From an uncultured Actinomycetes bacterium (GTDB taxonomy: Bacteria; Actinomycetota; Acidimicrobiia; Acidimicrobiales; Acidimicrobilacustridaceae), in assembly GCA_945957335.1 (NCBI GenBank), contig CAMFLJ010000224.1:1-6411 (forward strand): a DNA stretch of 6,411 nt, given 5' to 3'. The number at the start of each line of letters is the position of its first letter. Positions within the stretch are counted from its first letter, which is position 1. The notes beneath the pieces were generated by a model. That model did not search any database, had not been told where the DNA came from, and saw only the letters and a list, made by a program, of their open reading frames with translations. Position numbers and translations under genes: made by a program. Below, in pieces: positions 1-5,748 of the stretch.

Positions 1-1755
1 GGCCCGCACGAGGCGGCGGTAGGCGGGCACGGTGGCGAGCAGGTCGGTGTGCGCCCCCTCGGCGACGATGCGGCCGCCGTCGAGGAACGCCACGCGGTCG
101 GCCAGCTCGATCGTGGACGTGCGGTGGGCGACCACGAGGGTGGAGGTGGCGAGCGACGAGCGCAGGTCGGCGAGGATCGCGGCCTCGATCACCGGGTCGA
201 CCGCGCTGGTGGCGTCGTCGAGGACCAGCACCCGGGGCCGGCGCAGCAGGGCCCGGGTCAGCGCCAGGCGCTGGCGCTGGCCGCCCGACAGGGTGACCCC
301 GCGCTCGCCGACCACGGTGTCCCAGCCCTCGGGCAGACGGGCCACGAAGCCGGCCGCATGGGCGATGGCCGCGGCCTCCTCGAGCGTGGCGTCGTCGACC
401 GGCTCGCCGAGCGTGACGTTCTCGCGCACCGTGTCGGCGAAGAGGAAGGTCTCCTGGAACACCAGCGCCACCGCGGCCCGCACGGCCTCCGGGTCGAGGT
501 CGCGGAGGTCGATGCCGCCCAGGCTGACCGTGCCCTCGTCGGGGTCGACCAGGCGCGGCAGCAGCTCGCACAGCGACGACTTGCCGGCACCGGTGGCGCC
601 CACCAGCGCCACGACCTCGCCCGCGGGCACGACGAGGTCGAGCCCCTCGAGCACCGGCGGGTCGTCGCCGTGGCGGTAGCCGACGTCGCGCAGCTCGACC
701 GACAGCGGGCCCTCGGGCAGGTCGGGCACGACATCGGCGGCGACGGCCTCGCGGTCGCTGCCGACCACGTGGCGCAGGCGGGCCGACGCCACGACGCCGC
801 GGGGCAGCTCCTGGAGGAAGAAGCCGAAGATCCGCATCGGGAAGGCGAGGAGGCTGAACAGGGCGGCCGCCTGCACGACCTGGCCGGTGTTCAGGCGCCC
901 GACCGACACCTGCCACGAGCCGATCAGCAGCAGCACGATGATGCCGAGGTTCGGGATGGCGTCGATCATCGGCTCGAACGTGCCGCGGATGCGGCCCATG
1001 GCGATGCGGGCGTCCTGCAGCCCGGCCGCGGCCTCGTCGAGGCGCGCCACCTCGTCACCGGAACGGCCGAGGGTCTTGACCACGAGGGCGCCGTCGAAGC
1101 TCTCGTGGGCGACGGTGCTGACCCGCCCCACCCGGTGCTGCACCTCCTCGATGGGGCGCTCGACCCGCCTCGTGTACATCCGGTTGACGACGGCGAGCGT
1201 CGGGAACAGCAGCATCGCCACCACCATCAGCGTCCAGTCGACGGTGGCCAGGCTGATCACGGCGAAGATCACGAGGGTGACCACGCCGATGCTGAACGGC
1301 AGCGGGTTGATCACCTCGGTGGCCGCCATGATGTCGGCGTCGGCATGGGCCAGCAGCTGCCCGGTGGGCGTGCGGCGGTGGTAGCCGAGCGGCACCTCGA
1401 GGTAGGTGTCGCTGAGCTGGCGGCGCCACCGGGCCTGGGTGCGGTAGGTGAGCATCGCCGCGAAGTAGCGGCGCAGGGCGATGGTCGAGGCCCGCAGCAG
1501 CCCGATGATCAACAACGTGGCGCCGGCGGCGAGCACGGTGCTCCGCGACACCCGCCCGGTCTCGAAGGACGGGACGATCACGTCGTTGGTGATGCGGCCC
1601 AGGGCGATGGTCATGCCGACCGCGGCGATGGCGTAGATGGCGGCACCGACGACGGAGACGACGAAGGGCACGGGGTTGGCCCGCACGTAGCCCCACAGGA
1701 GGCGGGCGCCCCGACGGGCGATGCCGCCGTCGACCTGCGTCCGGTTCTCCTCCAC
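1..1755 (-). CDS. ABC exporter half-transporter (TMD-NBD fusion), C-terminus cut by window edge
   Basis: ATP-driven exporter subunit of the inner membrane, with a type I exporter fold: six-helix membrane domain then ATPase. The reading frame gives 585 residues up to the edge and ends in ...AYRRLVRA, so only a short tail is missing. Hydrophobic segments lie near residues 28-52, 73-93, 154-172, 174-193, 270-285 and 293-315. NBD motifs: Walker A GATGAGKS 386-393, Q-loop Gln434, signature LSGGQ 489-493, Walker B VLVLDD 509-514, D-loop SAVD 517-520 and H-switch His544. Residue 514 is Asp where the catalytic Glu is normal, as in the degenerate half of heterodimeric exporters (TM287, LmrC, BmrC type). 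A homodimer is therefore unlikely, and a partner gene is expected just beyond the left edge. The GTG start at 1753-1755 is chosen because GGGGAG lies 5 nt upstream and the N-terminal length fits the family. The substrate cannot be told from the sequence; multidrug or lipid export is only a family-level guess. Confidence 0.93.
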   Translation of the reverse strand, partial: MEENRTQVDGGIARRGARLLWGYVRANPVPFVVSVVGAAIYAIAAVGMTIALGRITNDVIVPSFETGRVSRSTVLAAGATLLIIGLLRASTIALRRYFAAMLTYRTQARWRRQLSDTYLEVPLGYHRRTPTGQLLAHADADIMAATEVINPLPFSIGVVTLVIFAVISLATVDWTLMVVAMLLFPTLAVVNRMYTRRVERPIEEVQHRVGRVSTVAHESFDGALVVKTLGRSGDEVARLDEAAAGLQDARIAMGRIRGTFEPMIDAIPNLGIIVLLLIGSWQVSVGRLNTGQVVQAAALFSLLAFPMRIFGFFLQELPRGVVASARLRHVVGSDREAVAADVVPDLPEGPLSVELRDVGYRHGDDPPVLEGLDLVVPAGEVVALVGATGAGKSSLCELLPRLVDPDEGTVSLGGIDLRDLDPEAVRAAVALVFQETFLFADTVRENVTLGEPVDDATLEEAAAIAHAAGFVARLPEGWDTVVGERGVTLSGGQRQRLALTRALLRRPRVLVLDDATSAVDPVIEAAILADLRSSLATSTLVVAHRTSTIELADRVAFLDGGRIVAEGAHTDLLATVPAYRRLVRA

Positions 1756-1760
1756 TGGTG

Positions 1761-1766
1761 CTCCCC
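1761..1766 (-). promoter_or_regulatory. Shine-Dalgarno of the ABC exporter
   Basis: GGGGAG on the minus strand lies 5 nt before the GTG at 1753-1755. It decides the start, since there is no ATG nearby in frame. It also sets this gene apart from its neighbours, most of which have no recognisable ribosome binding site. Confidence 0.6.
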
Positions 1767-1835
1767 GTGCTCCCGTGCGCGGTGCCGCGGTGCCGGCCGG
1801 GCTCCCCCTCGTGGCCCGGGACCGGGCCGAAGGCG

Positions 1836-1841
1836 AGGATA
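1836..1841 (-). promoter_or_regulatory. Possible -10 element for the ABC exporter
   Basis: TATCCT on the minus strand fits the actinobacterial TANNNT -10 consensus and stands out in GC-rich intergenic DNA. Initiation about 7 nt downstream would give a leader of roughly 70 nt, consistent with this gene having a Shine-Dalgarno. The -35 is weak: GTGAGG at a 16-bp spacing is the best match. Inference from pattern only. Confidence 0.35.
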
Positions 1842-1936
1842 CCGGCGCCCCGGTCGCCCTCACGACGGCCGTCGGCGGGGACGACCGGAGCGGGTGGAGG
1901 GGCCGGAGGTCCCTGGGCCTGACACGTCGTGCCACC

Positions 1937-1942
1937 TAACGT
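1937..1942 (+). promoter_or_regulatory. -10 element of a probable leaderless promoter for the META lipoprotein
   Basis: TAACGT matches TANNNT and is followed by exactly 7 nt before the ATG at 1950. Transcription would begin at or next to the A of the start codon, giving a leaderless mRNA. No purine-rich Shine-Dalgarno lies in the gap (CGCGGCC). No convincing -35 is visible. Confidence 0.55.
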
Positions 1943-1949
1943 CGCGGCC

Positions 1950-2768
1950 ATGCGTCGCTCCACCCTCGCCCTCACCGCCGTCGCCGTCGCCGTCCTCGCG
2001 CTGGCCGCCACCGCCTGCGGCTCGAGCAGCTCGTCGGGCTCCTCCGGCACGACCACCACCGCCGCGGCCAACCCGCTGATCGGGCCGTGGACGCTCACCA
2101 CCTACGCCTCCGGGGGCAAGGAGACGCCGGCCGCGTCGTCCAGCCCCGCATCCATCACCCTCTCGGCCGGCGGCAAGTTCGCCGGCACCACCGGCTGCAA
2201 CCAGCTCTCGGGCACCTGGACCGGCGATGTCGACGGCGGCTTCACGATCACCCCCGGGCCCATGACCCAGAAGGCCTGCGTCGACCCGACCGTGCAGGCC
2301 CAGGAGACGGCGCTCACCACCAACCTGCCGAAGGTCACCGACGCCACCCTGTCGGGCACCACCCTGCAGATGGTCGACTCCGGCGGCGTGCCGCTGTTCA
2401 CCTGGAGCCGGGGCCCCGACGGCATCGTCGGCACCTACTCCGTCACCGGCGTCAACAACGGCAACCAGGCCGTCGTCAGCTCCGCCGAGACCAGCAAGGC
2501 CTCCATCACCTTCGGCCCCGACGGCACCGTCAGCGGCAACACCGGCTGCAACTCCTTCAGCGGCAGCTACACCCTCGACGGCACGAGCCTCGAGATCGAC
2601 AGCAACGTGGCCGCCACGATGATGGCCTGCGGCGACGCCTCCCAGCAGGTCGAGCAGCAGTTCCTCACCGCCCTCTCCCAGGTCGCCAGCTGGGAGCGCA
2701 GCGGCACCACCGTCACCCTGCGCGACCCGGCCGGCTCGACCCAGCTCACCCTGCAGGCGAGCTCCTGA
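1950..2768 (+). CDS. Secreted lipoprotein with two tandem META/HslJ-like domains
   Basis: Predicted 272-residue lipoprotein. A basic, hydrophobic signal peptide (MRRSTLALTAVAVAVLALAA) leads to the lipobox ATAC with Cys23 as the lipidated residue, then a Ser/Thr/Gly linker to about residue 40. Two META domains follow. Domain 1 (about 43-152) has the motif TGCN at 81-84 and a second Cys110. Domain 2 (about 158-270) has TGCN at 198-201, a matching second Cys227, the family pattern ATMMAC, and the closing QFLTALSQV...W...G..VTL. The Cys-to-Cys distance is 27 residues in both, so they look like an internal duplication with one probable disulfide each. In E. coli the related HslJ is a heat-inducible outer-membrane protein linked to novobiocin resistance; no enzymatic role is known. 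The ATG at 1950 is preferred over an in-frame GTG at 1929 because it starts directly at the signal peptide and sits 7 nt after a -10 hexamer. The gene diverges from the ABC exporter and converges on metF. Confidence 0.88.
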   Translation: MRRSTLALTAVAVAVLALAATACGSSSSSGSSGTTTTAAANPLIGPWTLTTYASGGKETPAASSSPASITLSAGGKFAGTTGCNQLSGTWTGDVDGGFTITPGPMTQKACVDPTVQAQETALTTNLPKVTDATLSGTTLQMVDSGGVPLFTWSRGPDGIVGTYSVTGVNNGNQAVVSSAETSKASITFGPDGTVSGNTGCNSFSGSYTLDGTSLEIDSNVAATMMACGDASQQVEQQFLTALSQVASWERSGTTVTLRDPAGSTQLTLQASS

Positions 2769-2774
2769 GCCGTT

Positions 2775-2789
2775 GAGCCTCTGAGGCTC
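2775..2789. terminator. Small hairpin after the META lipoprotein gene
   Basis: A perfect 6-bp stem, GAGCCT and AGGCTC, with the 3-nt loop CTG starts 6 nt after the lipoprotein stop. It has no U-tract, so it is a weak terminator alone but may act with the larger hairpin that follows. Confidence 0.35.
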
Positions 2790-2793
2790 TGAC

Positions 2794-2821
2794 CGGCCGC
2801 CCGGCTCAGGCCGGGCGGTCG
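2794..2821. terminator. Bidirectional GC-rich hairpin in the lipoprotein/metF convergent junction
   Basis: A perfect 9-bp stem (CCGCCCGGC at 2797-2805, GCCGGGCGG at 2810-2818) closes on the loop TCAG. It extends outward by a G-T wobble and two further pairs. The first three loop bases (2806-2808) are the metF stop codon read on the minus strand. No U-tract follows on either strand, which is common for actinobacterial terminators. Its place between convergent genes supports termination in both directions. Confidence 0.6.
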
Positions 2822-3675
2822 AGCCCGAGGTTGCGGGCGATCTCGCGGGTCGCGGTCGAGCGGTTCAACGTGTAGAAGTGCAGCCCCGGCACGCCCTCGG
2901 CGAGCAGGCGCTCGCACAGCCCGGTGGCCAGCTCGACGCCGAGCGCCCGCACGGCATCGGCATCGTCGCCGAGGGCCTCGAACCGGGCGGCCTGGTGGGC
3001 CGGGAACTCGGCGCCGGCCAGCTGCGAGAAGCGCGCGACCTGGCTCGCGTTGGTGACCGGCATGATCCCCGGGATCACCGGCTTGGTGCAGCCCAGAGCG
3101 GCGAGGTCCTCGACCAGCGAGAGGTAGGGCTCGGGCTCGAAGAAGAACTGGGTGACGGCGAAGTCGGCGGCCTCGAGCTTGGTGGCCAGGTGCCGGCGGT
3201 CGGACGCCAGGTCGGGCGAGCGGGGATGGCCCTCGGGGTGGGCGGCCACGCCGACACAGAAGCCGCCGTGGCCACGGATGAGCTCGACGAGCTCGAGGGC
3301 GTGGGTGAAGTCGCCGGTGTCGAACTCGTCGGGGGCGTCGGCGGGCGGGTCGCCGGCCAGGGCGAGGATGTTGGAGATGCCGGCGTCGCGGTACTCGTCG
3401 AGCAGCGAGCTGAGCTGCGCCTCGGTGTGGCCGATGCACGTGAGGTGGGCCATGGCGGTGACGCCGGTGTCGCGCTCGATGTGGATCACGACGTCGCGGG
3501 TGCGCTCACGGGTGGAGCCGCCGGCGCCGTAGGTGACCGACACGAACGACGGGTTGAGCGCCTCGAGCTCGGCGATGGTCTTCTCGAGGGAGCGGGCGGC
3601 CTCGTCGGTCTTCGGCGGGAAGAACTCGAACGAGCAGGTCCGCCCGGCGGCGAGGAGGTCGGCGATGCGCGTCAT
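2806..3675 (-). CDS. metF: 5,10-methylenetetrahydrofolate reductase
   Basis: Cytoplasmic flavoenzyme that reduces 5,10-methylene-THF to 5-methyl-THF, the methyl donor for methionine synthase. The 289-residue length matches bacterial MetF, which is a TIM barrel using FAD and NAD(P)H. Visible motifs: SFEFFPPKT with Glu17 (E. coli Glu28, the catalytic acid); VSVTYGAGG 45-53; AHLTCIG 76-82; NILALAGD with Asp109 (E. coli Asp120, next to the flavin); AAHPEGHP 144-151; TQFFF with Gln176 (E. coli Gln183); and PGIMPV. All key residues are present, so the protein should be active. The ATG start gives the usual short lead of about a dozen residues before the FEFFPP strand. The gene lies 55 nt downstream of folD on the same strand, so co-transcription is likely, although a -10-like hexamer close to its start suggests its own promoter too. 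The stop codon lies in the loop of the terminator hairpin. Confidence 0.96.
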   Translation of the reverse strand: MTRIADLLAAGRTCSFEFFPPKTDEAARSLEKTIAELEALNPSFVSVTYGAGGSTRERTRDVVIHIERDTGVTAMAHLTCIGHTEAQLSSLLDEYRDAGISNILALAGDPPADAPDEFDTGDFTHALELVELIRGHGGFCVGVAAHPEGHPRSPDLASDRRHLATKLEAADFAVTQFFFEPEPYLSLVEDLAALGCTKPVIPGIMPVTNASQVARFSQLAGAEFPAHQAARFEALGDDADAVRALGVELATGLCERLLAEGVPGLHFYTLNRSTATREIARNLGLDRPA

Positions 3676-3684
3676 CGGGGGTGC

Positions 3685-3690
3685 AGGCTA
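3685..3690 (-). promoter_or_regulatory. Possible internal -10 element for metF
   Basis: TAGCCT on the minus strand fits TANNNT and lies 9 nt before the metF ATG, inside the 55-nt folD-metF gap. The bases between it and the ATG (GCACCCCCG) hold no Shine-Dalgarno. It would yield a leader of 0 to 3 nt and would uncouple metF from folD. Spacing is slightly longer than in the other three cases, so confidence is lower. Confidence 0.42.
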
Positions 3691-3730
3691 GGCGAGCGGT
3701 GCGACGGCCCCGCCCTCCGGCCGGCGGCTC

Positions 3731-4588
3731 TCAGCCCGCCCGGCGCTCGGCCGCCTCGACCGTGTTCACGAGGAGCATGGCCCGGGTCATCGGGCCGACG
3801 CCGCCGATGCGGGGCGACAGGAAGCCGGCGACCTCGGCCACCTCGTCGGCCACGTCGGAGATGAGCTTCTTGCCCTCGAACGACACGCCGGCGGCGACCA
3901 CCGCGGCACCCGGCTTCACCATGTCGGCGGTGATGAGCCCGGGCGAGCCGGCCGCCGCGATGAGGATGTCGGCCTGGCGGGTGTAGGCGCCGAGGTCGCT
4001 CACGCCCGTGTGCACGACGGTGACCGCGGCATTGGCGTTGGGGCGCTTGAGGGTGAGGAGGTTGGCCAGCGGGCGGCCGATGGTGAGGCCACGGCCGACG
4101 ATGACGACGTGGCGGCCCTCGATGGGCACGCCGTAGTGCACGAGCAGGGCCTGGATGCCCGCCGGGGTGCACGGCAGCGGGCCATCGACGCCCTGCACGA
4201 GGTGGCCGAGGTTCACCGGGTGGAGCCCGTCGACGTCCTTGGCCGGGTCGACCGCGAGCAGCGCCGCCTCGAAGTCGAGGTGCTTCGGGAACGGGTACTG
4301 CATCAGGTAGGCGTCGACCGCCGGGTCGTCGTTGAACCGGTGGACGACCTCCATGACGTCGTCCTGGGTGGCGTCGGCCGGGAGGTGGGCGTGGTGGGAG
4401 GTGATGCCCAGCACCTCGCAGTCGCGGTGCTTCATCGAGACGTAGTTGGCCGAGGGGCCGTCGTCGCCGACGAGCACGGTGCCGAGGCCGGGGGTGACGC
4501 CCCGCTCGATCAGGGCCTCGACCCGATCGGCCAGCTGGGCCTTGATCCCGGACGCGACCTGTTCACCATCGAGCACCTGAGCAGCCAT
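3731..4588 (-). CDS. folD: Bifunctional methylene-THF dehydrogenase / methenyl-THF cyclohydrolase
   Basis: Cytoplasmic one-carbon enzyme. It oxidises 5,10-methylene-THF to 5,10-methenyl-THF with NADP and hydrolyses that to 10-formyl-THF, used for purines and formyl-Met-tRNA. The 285 residues match the family. Catalytic N-domain: VGDDGPSANYVSMK, with Tyr49 and the essential Lys53; MQYPFP with Gln97 retained; DVDGLHPVN with Asp120; and PCTPAG 140-144. The Rossmann domain has VGRGLTIGRP 164-173, and the C-terminus has GGVGPMTRAMLLVNT 262-276. Two motifs are off-consensus: YPFP replaces the usual LPLP after Gln97, and Ser244-Asp245 replaces the common Gly-Asp. The catalytic Lys, Gln and Asp are intact, so activity is expected; the changes may be clade-specific. 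The ATG at 4586-4588 follows TAGGGT by 7 nt. Downstream metF uses the 5,10-methylene-THF that FolD interconverts, a natural operon partner. dusB diverges from it across 38 bp. Confidence 0.96.
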   Translation of the reverse strand: MAAQVLDGEQVASGIKAQLADRVEALIERGVTPGLGTVLVGDDGPSANYVSMKHRDCEVLGITSHHAHLPADATQDDVMEVVHRFNDDPAVDAYLMQYPFPKHLDFEAALLAVDPAKDVDGLHPVNLGHLVQGVDGPLPCTPAGIQALLVHYGVPIEGRHVVIVGRGLTIGRPLANLLTLKRPNANAAVTVVHTGVSDLGAYTRQADILIAAAGSPGLITADMVKPGAAVVAAGVSFEGKKLISDVADEVAEVAGFLSPRIGGVGPMTRAMLLVNTVEAAERRAG

Positions 4589-4595
4589 GGCCCCG

Positions 4596-4601
4596 ACCCT
4601 A
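4596..4601 (-). promoter_or_regulatory. -10 element of a probable leaderless promoter for folD
   Basis: TAGGGT on the minus strand lies exactly 7 nt before the folD ATG, so the transcript should begin at or beside the start codon. The gap CGGGGCC contains only a weak, badly placed G run. A -35 at 17-bp spacing would fall at 4619-4624, directly behind the dusB -10; it does not resemble the consensus. Confidence 0.55.
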
Positions 4602-4612
4602 CCGGCCGTCGG

Positions 4613-4618
4613 TAGCGT
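4613..4618 (+). promoter_or_regulatory. -10 element of a probable leaderless promoter for dusB-maf
   Basis: TAGCGT matches TANNNT and stands 8 nt before the dusB GTG at 4627, with no Shine-Dalgarno between. A -35 at 17-bp spacing would sit at 4590-4595, immediately beyond the folD -10, so the two promoters overlap. CTACCG (4599-4604) and CGGTAG (4610-4615), 5 nt apart, make a perfect inverted repeat that covers part of each -10. Confidence 0.55.
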
Positions 4619-4626
4619 GGTCGGCC

Positions 4627-5748
4627 GTGGTTCCCCCGCTGCACATCGGACCGATCACGGTCGACCCTCCCGTGGTCCTGGCGCCGATGGCCGGCGTCAC
4701 CAACGCCGCGTTCCGCCAGGTGTGCCGGCGCTACGGGGCCGGGCTCTACGTGAGCGAGATGGTCAACGCCCGGGGGCTGATGGAGGGCGGCGAGAAGAGC
4801 TGGCAGCTCGCCCACTTCGCGCCCGGTGAGTCGCCCCGCTCGCTGCAGCTCTACGGCACCGACCCGGCCGTGGTGGCCGACGCCGTCGCCCGCCTCGTCG
4901 ACGACGACCACGTCGACCACGTCGACCTCAACTTCGGGTGCCCGGCCCCCAAGGTGACCCGCCACGGGGGCGGCGCAGCGGTGCCGGCCCGGCCCCGCCT
5001 CTTCGCCGGCGTGGTCGACGCCGCCGTGCGCGCCGCGGGTGACGTGCCGGTCACGGTGAAGATGCGCATCGGGCTCGACGACGAGCGGGTCACGTTCCTC
5101 GAGGCCGGGCGCCTGGCCGCCGACGCCGGCGCCGCCGCGGTGGCCCTGCACGCCCGCACCGCCGAGCAGCGCTACTCGGGCCGGGCCCGCTGGAGCGCGA
5201 TCGAGGAACTGGTCGAGGCGCTGCCCGGCACGCCGGTGCTCGGCAACGGCGACATCTGGACCGCGGCCGACGCGCTGGCCATGGTCGAGCGCACCGGCTG
5301 CGCCGGCGTGGTCGTGGGCCGGGCGTGCCTCGGGCGGCCCTGGTTCTTCGGCCAGCTCGACGACGCGTTCGCGGGCCGCGAGGTGCGGCCCGAGCCGCCC
5401 CTCGGTGAGGTGGCGGTGATCGCCGCCGACCACGCCCGCCTGCTGGTCGAGGCCATCGACGAGGACCGAGGCCTGCGCATGATGCGCAAGCACCTGGCCT
5501 GGTACCTCACCGGGTTCCCGGTGGGCCCCGCCGCCCGCAAGCGGCTCACGTCGGTGTCGACCGTCGCCGAGCTCGACGACGCCCTCGCCGCGCTCGATCC
5601 CACGCTCACCGTCACCGCCGACGCGGCCCGCCAGCCCCGCGGCACCCAGGCCGGGCCCCACGCCGTGGTCGTGCCCGACGGGTGGCTCGACGCCGACTCG
5701 GTGGCGCCACCGGACGCCCTCGCCGACGCGTCGGTGAGCGGCGGATGA
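4627..5748 (+). CDS. dusB: tRNA-dihydrouridine synthase, DusB type
   Basis: FMN enzyme that reduces specific uridines in the tRNA D-loop to dihydrouridine with NADPH (U17 for E. coli DusB). The 373 residues form a TIM barrel, a C-terminal helical domain and a tail. Motifs: LAPMAGVTNAAFR 18-30 (FMN site); YVSEMVNARGL 41-51; SLQLYGTDP 72-80; DLNFGCPAPKV 100-110 with the catalytic acid Cys105 and Asn102; VTVKMRIG with Lys145; LHARTAEQRYSG with His175 and Arg177; GNGDIWT 206-212; VVVGRACLGRPWFF; and the helical domain signature MMRKHLAWYLTGFP. The last 45 or so residues (PRGTQ...VVVPDGWLD...VSGG) extend past E. coli DusB but resemble tails I recall from actinobacterial DusB proteins, so they are not a fusion artefact. 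The GTG start is supported by the conserved N-terminus (LHIGPITVDPPVVLAPM) and by the -10 hexamer 8 nt upstream. The stop overlaps the maf start. Confidence 0.96.
   Translation: MVPPLHIGPITVDPPVVLAPMAGVTNAAFRQVCRRYGAGLYVSEMVNARGLMEGGEKSWQLAHFAPGESPRSLQLYGTDPAVVADAVARLVDDDHVDHVDLNFGCPAPKVTRHGGGAAVPARPRLFAGVVDAAVRAAGDVPVTVKMRIGLDDERVTFLEAGRLAADAGAAAVALHARTAEQRYSGRARWSAIEELVEALPGTPVLGNGDIWTAADALAMVERTGCAGVVVGRACLGRPWFFGQLDDAFAGREVRPEPPLGEVAVIAADHARLLVEAIDEDRGLRMMRKHLAWYLTGFPVGPAARKRLTSVSTVAELDDALAALDPTLTVTADAARQPRGTQAGPHAVVVPDGWLDADSVAPPDALADASVSGG
5733..5738 (+). promoter_or_regulatory. Shine-Dalgarno of maf inside the end of dusB
   Basis: GGTGAG lies 6 nt before the maf ATG at 5745, within the last dusB codons. 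It selects this start over an in-frame upstream start at 5682, which would overlap dusB by 67 nt and lacks family similarity. Confidence 0.6.

Larger units (their letters stand above)
1756..1949. other. Divergent intergenic region between ABC exporter and META lipoprotein
   Basis: This 194-bp non-coding stretch separates two divergently transcribed envelope genes. It holds a candidate -10 for each direction (1836-1841 minus and 1937-1942 plus). I see no long inverted repeat that would mark an operator, and no riboswitch-like or RNA-gene structure. Frames that stay open across it on both strands have the skewed composition typical of GC-rich shadow frames. Confidence 0.6.

Noticed and set aside
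1919..1942. CTGACA at 1919-1924 as a -35 for the lipoprotein promoter
   Set aside because: It is only 12 bp from the TAACGT hexamer, too short for a sigma-70-type spacer.
1929..1949. Upstream GTG at 1929 as the lipoprotein start
   Set aside because: It would add seven residues in front of a complete signal peptide and would place the -10 hexamer inside the coding region.
49..2079. A 676-codon open frame on the plus strand across the ABC exporter gene
   Set aside because: It is antisense to a gene with a complete set of ABC motifs. Its translation is Asp/His/Arg/Gly-rich with no recognisable domain, as expected for a shadow frame in GC-rich DNA.
3717..3724. CCGGCCGG palindrome in the folD-metF gap
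   Set aside because: An 8-bp GC palindrome is expected by chance in DNA of this composition, and no longer symmetry surrounds it.
4910..4927. Tandem GACCACGTC repeat in dusB
   Set aside because: It encodes a short DHVDHVD stretch just before the conserved catalytic motif; two copies of 9 bp in a coding region carry little weight.
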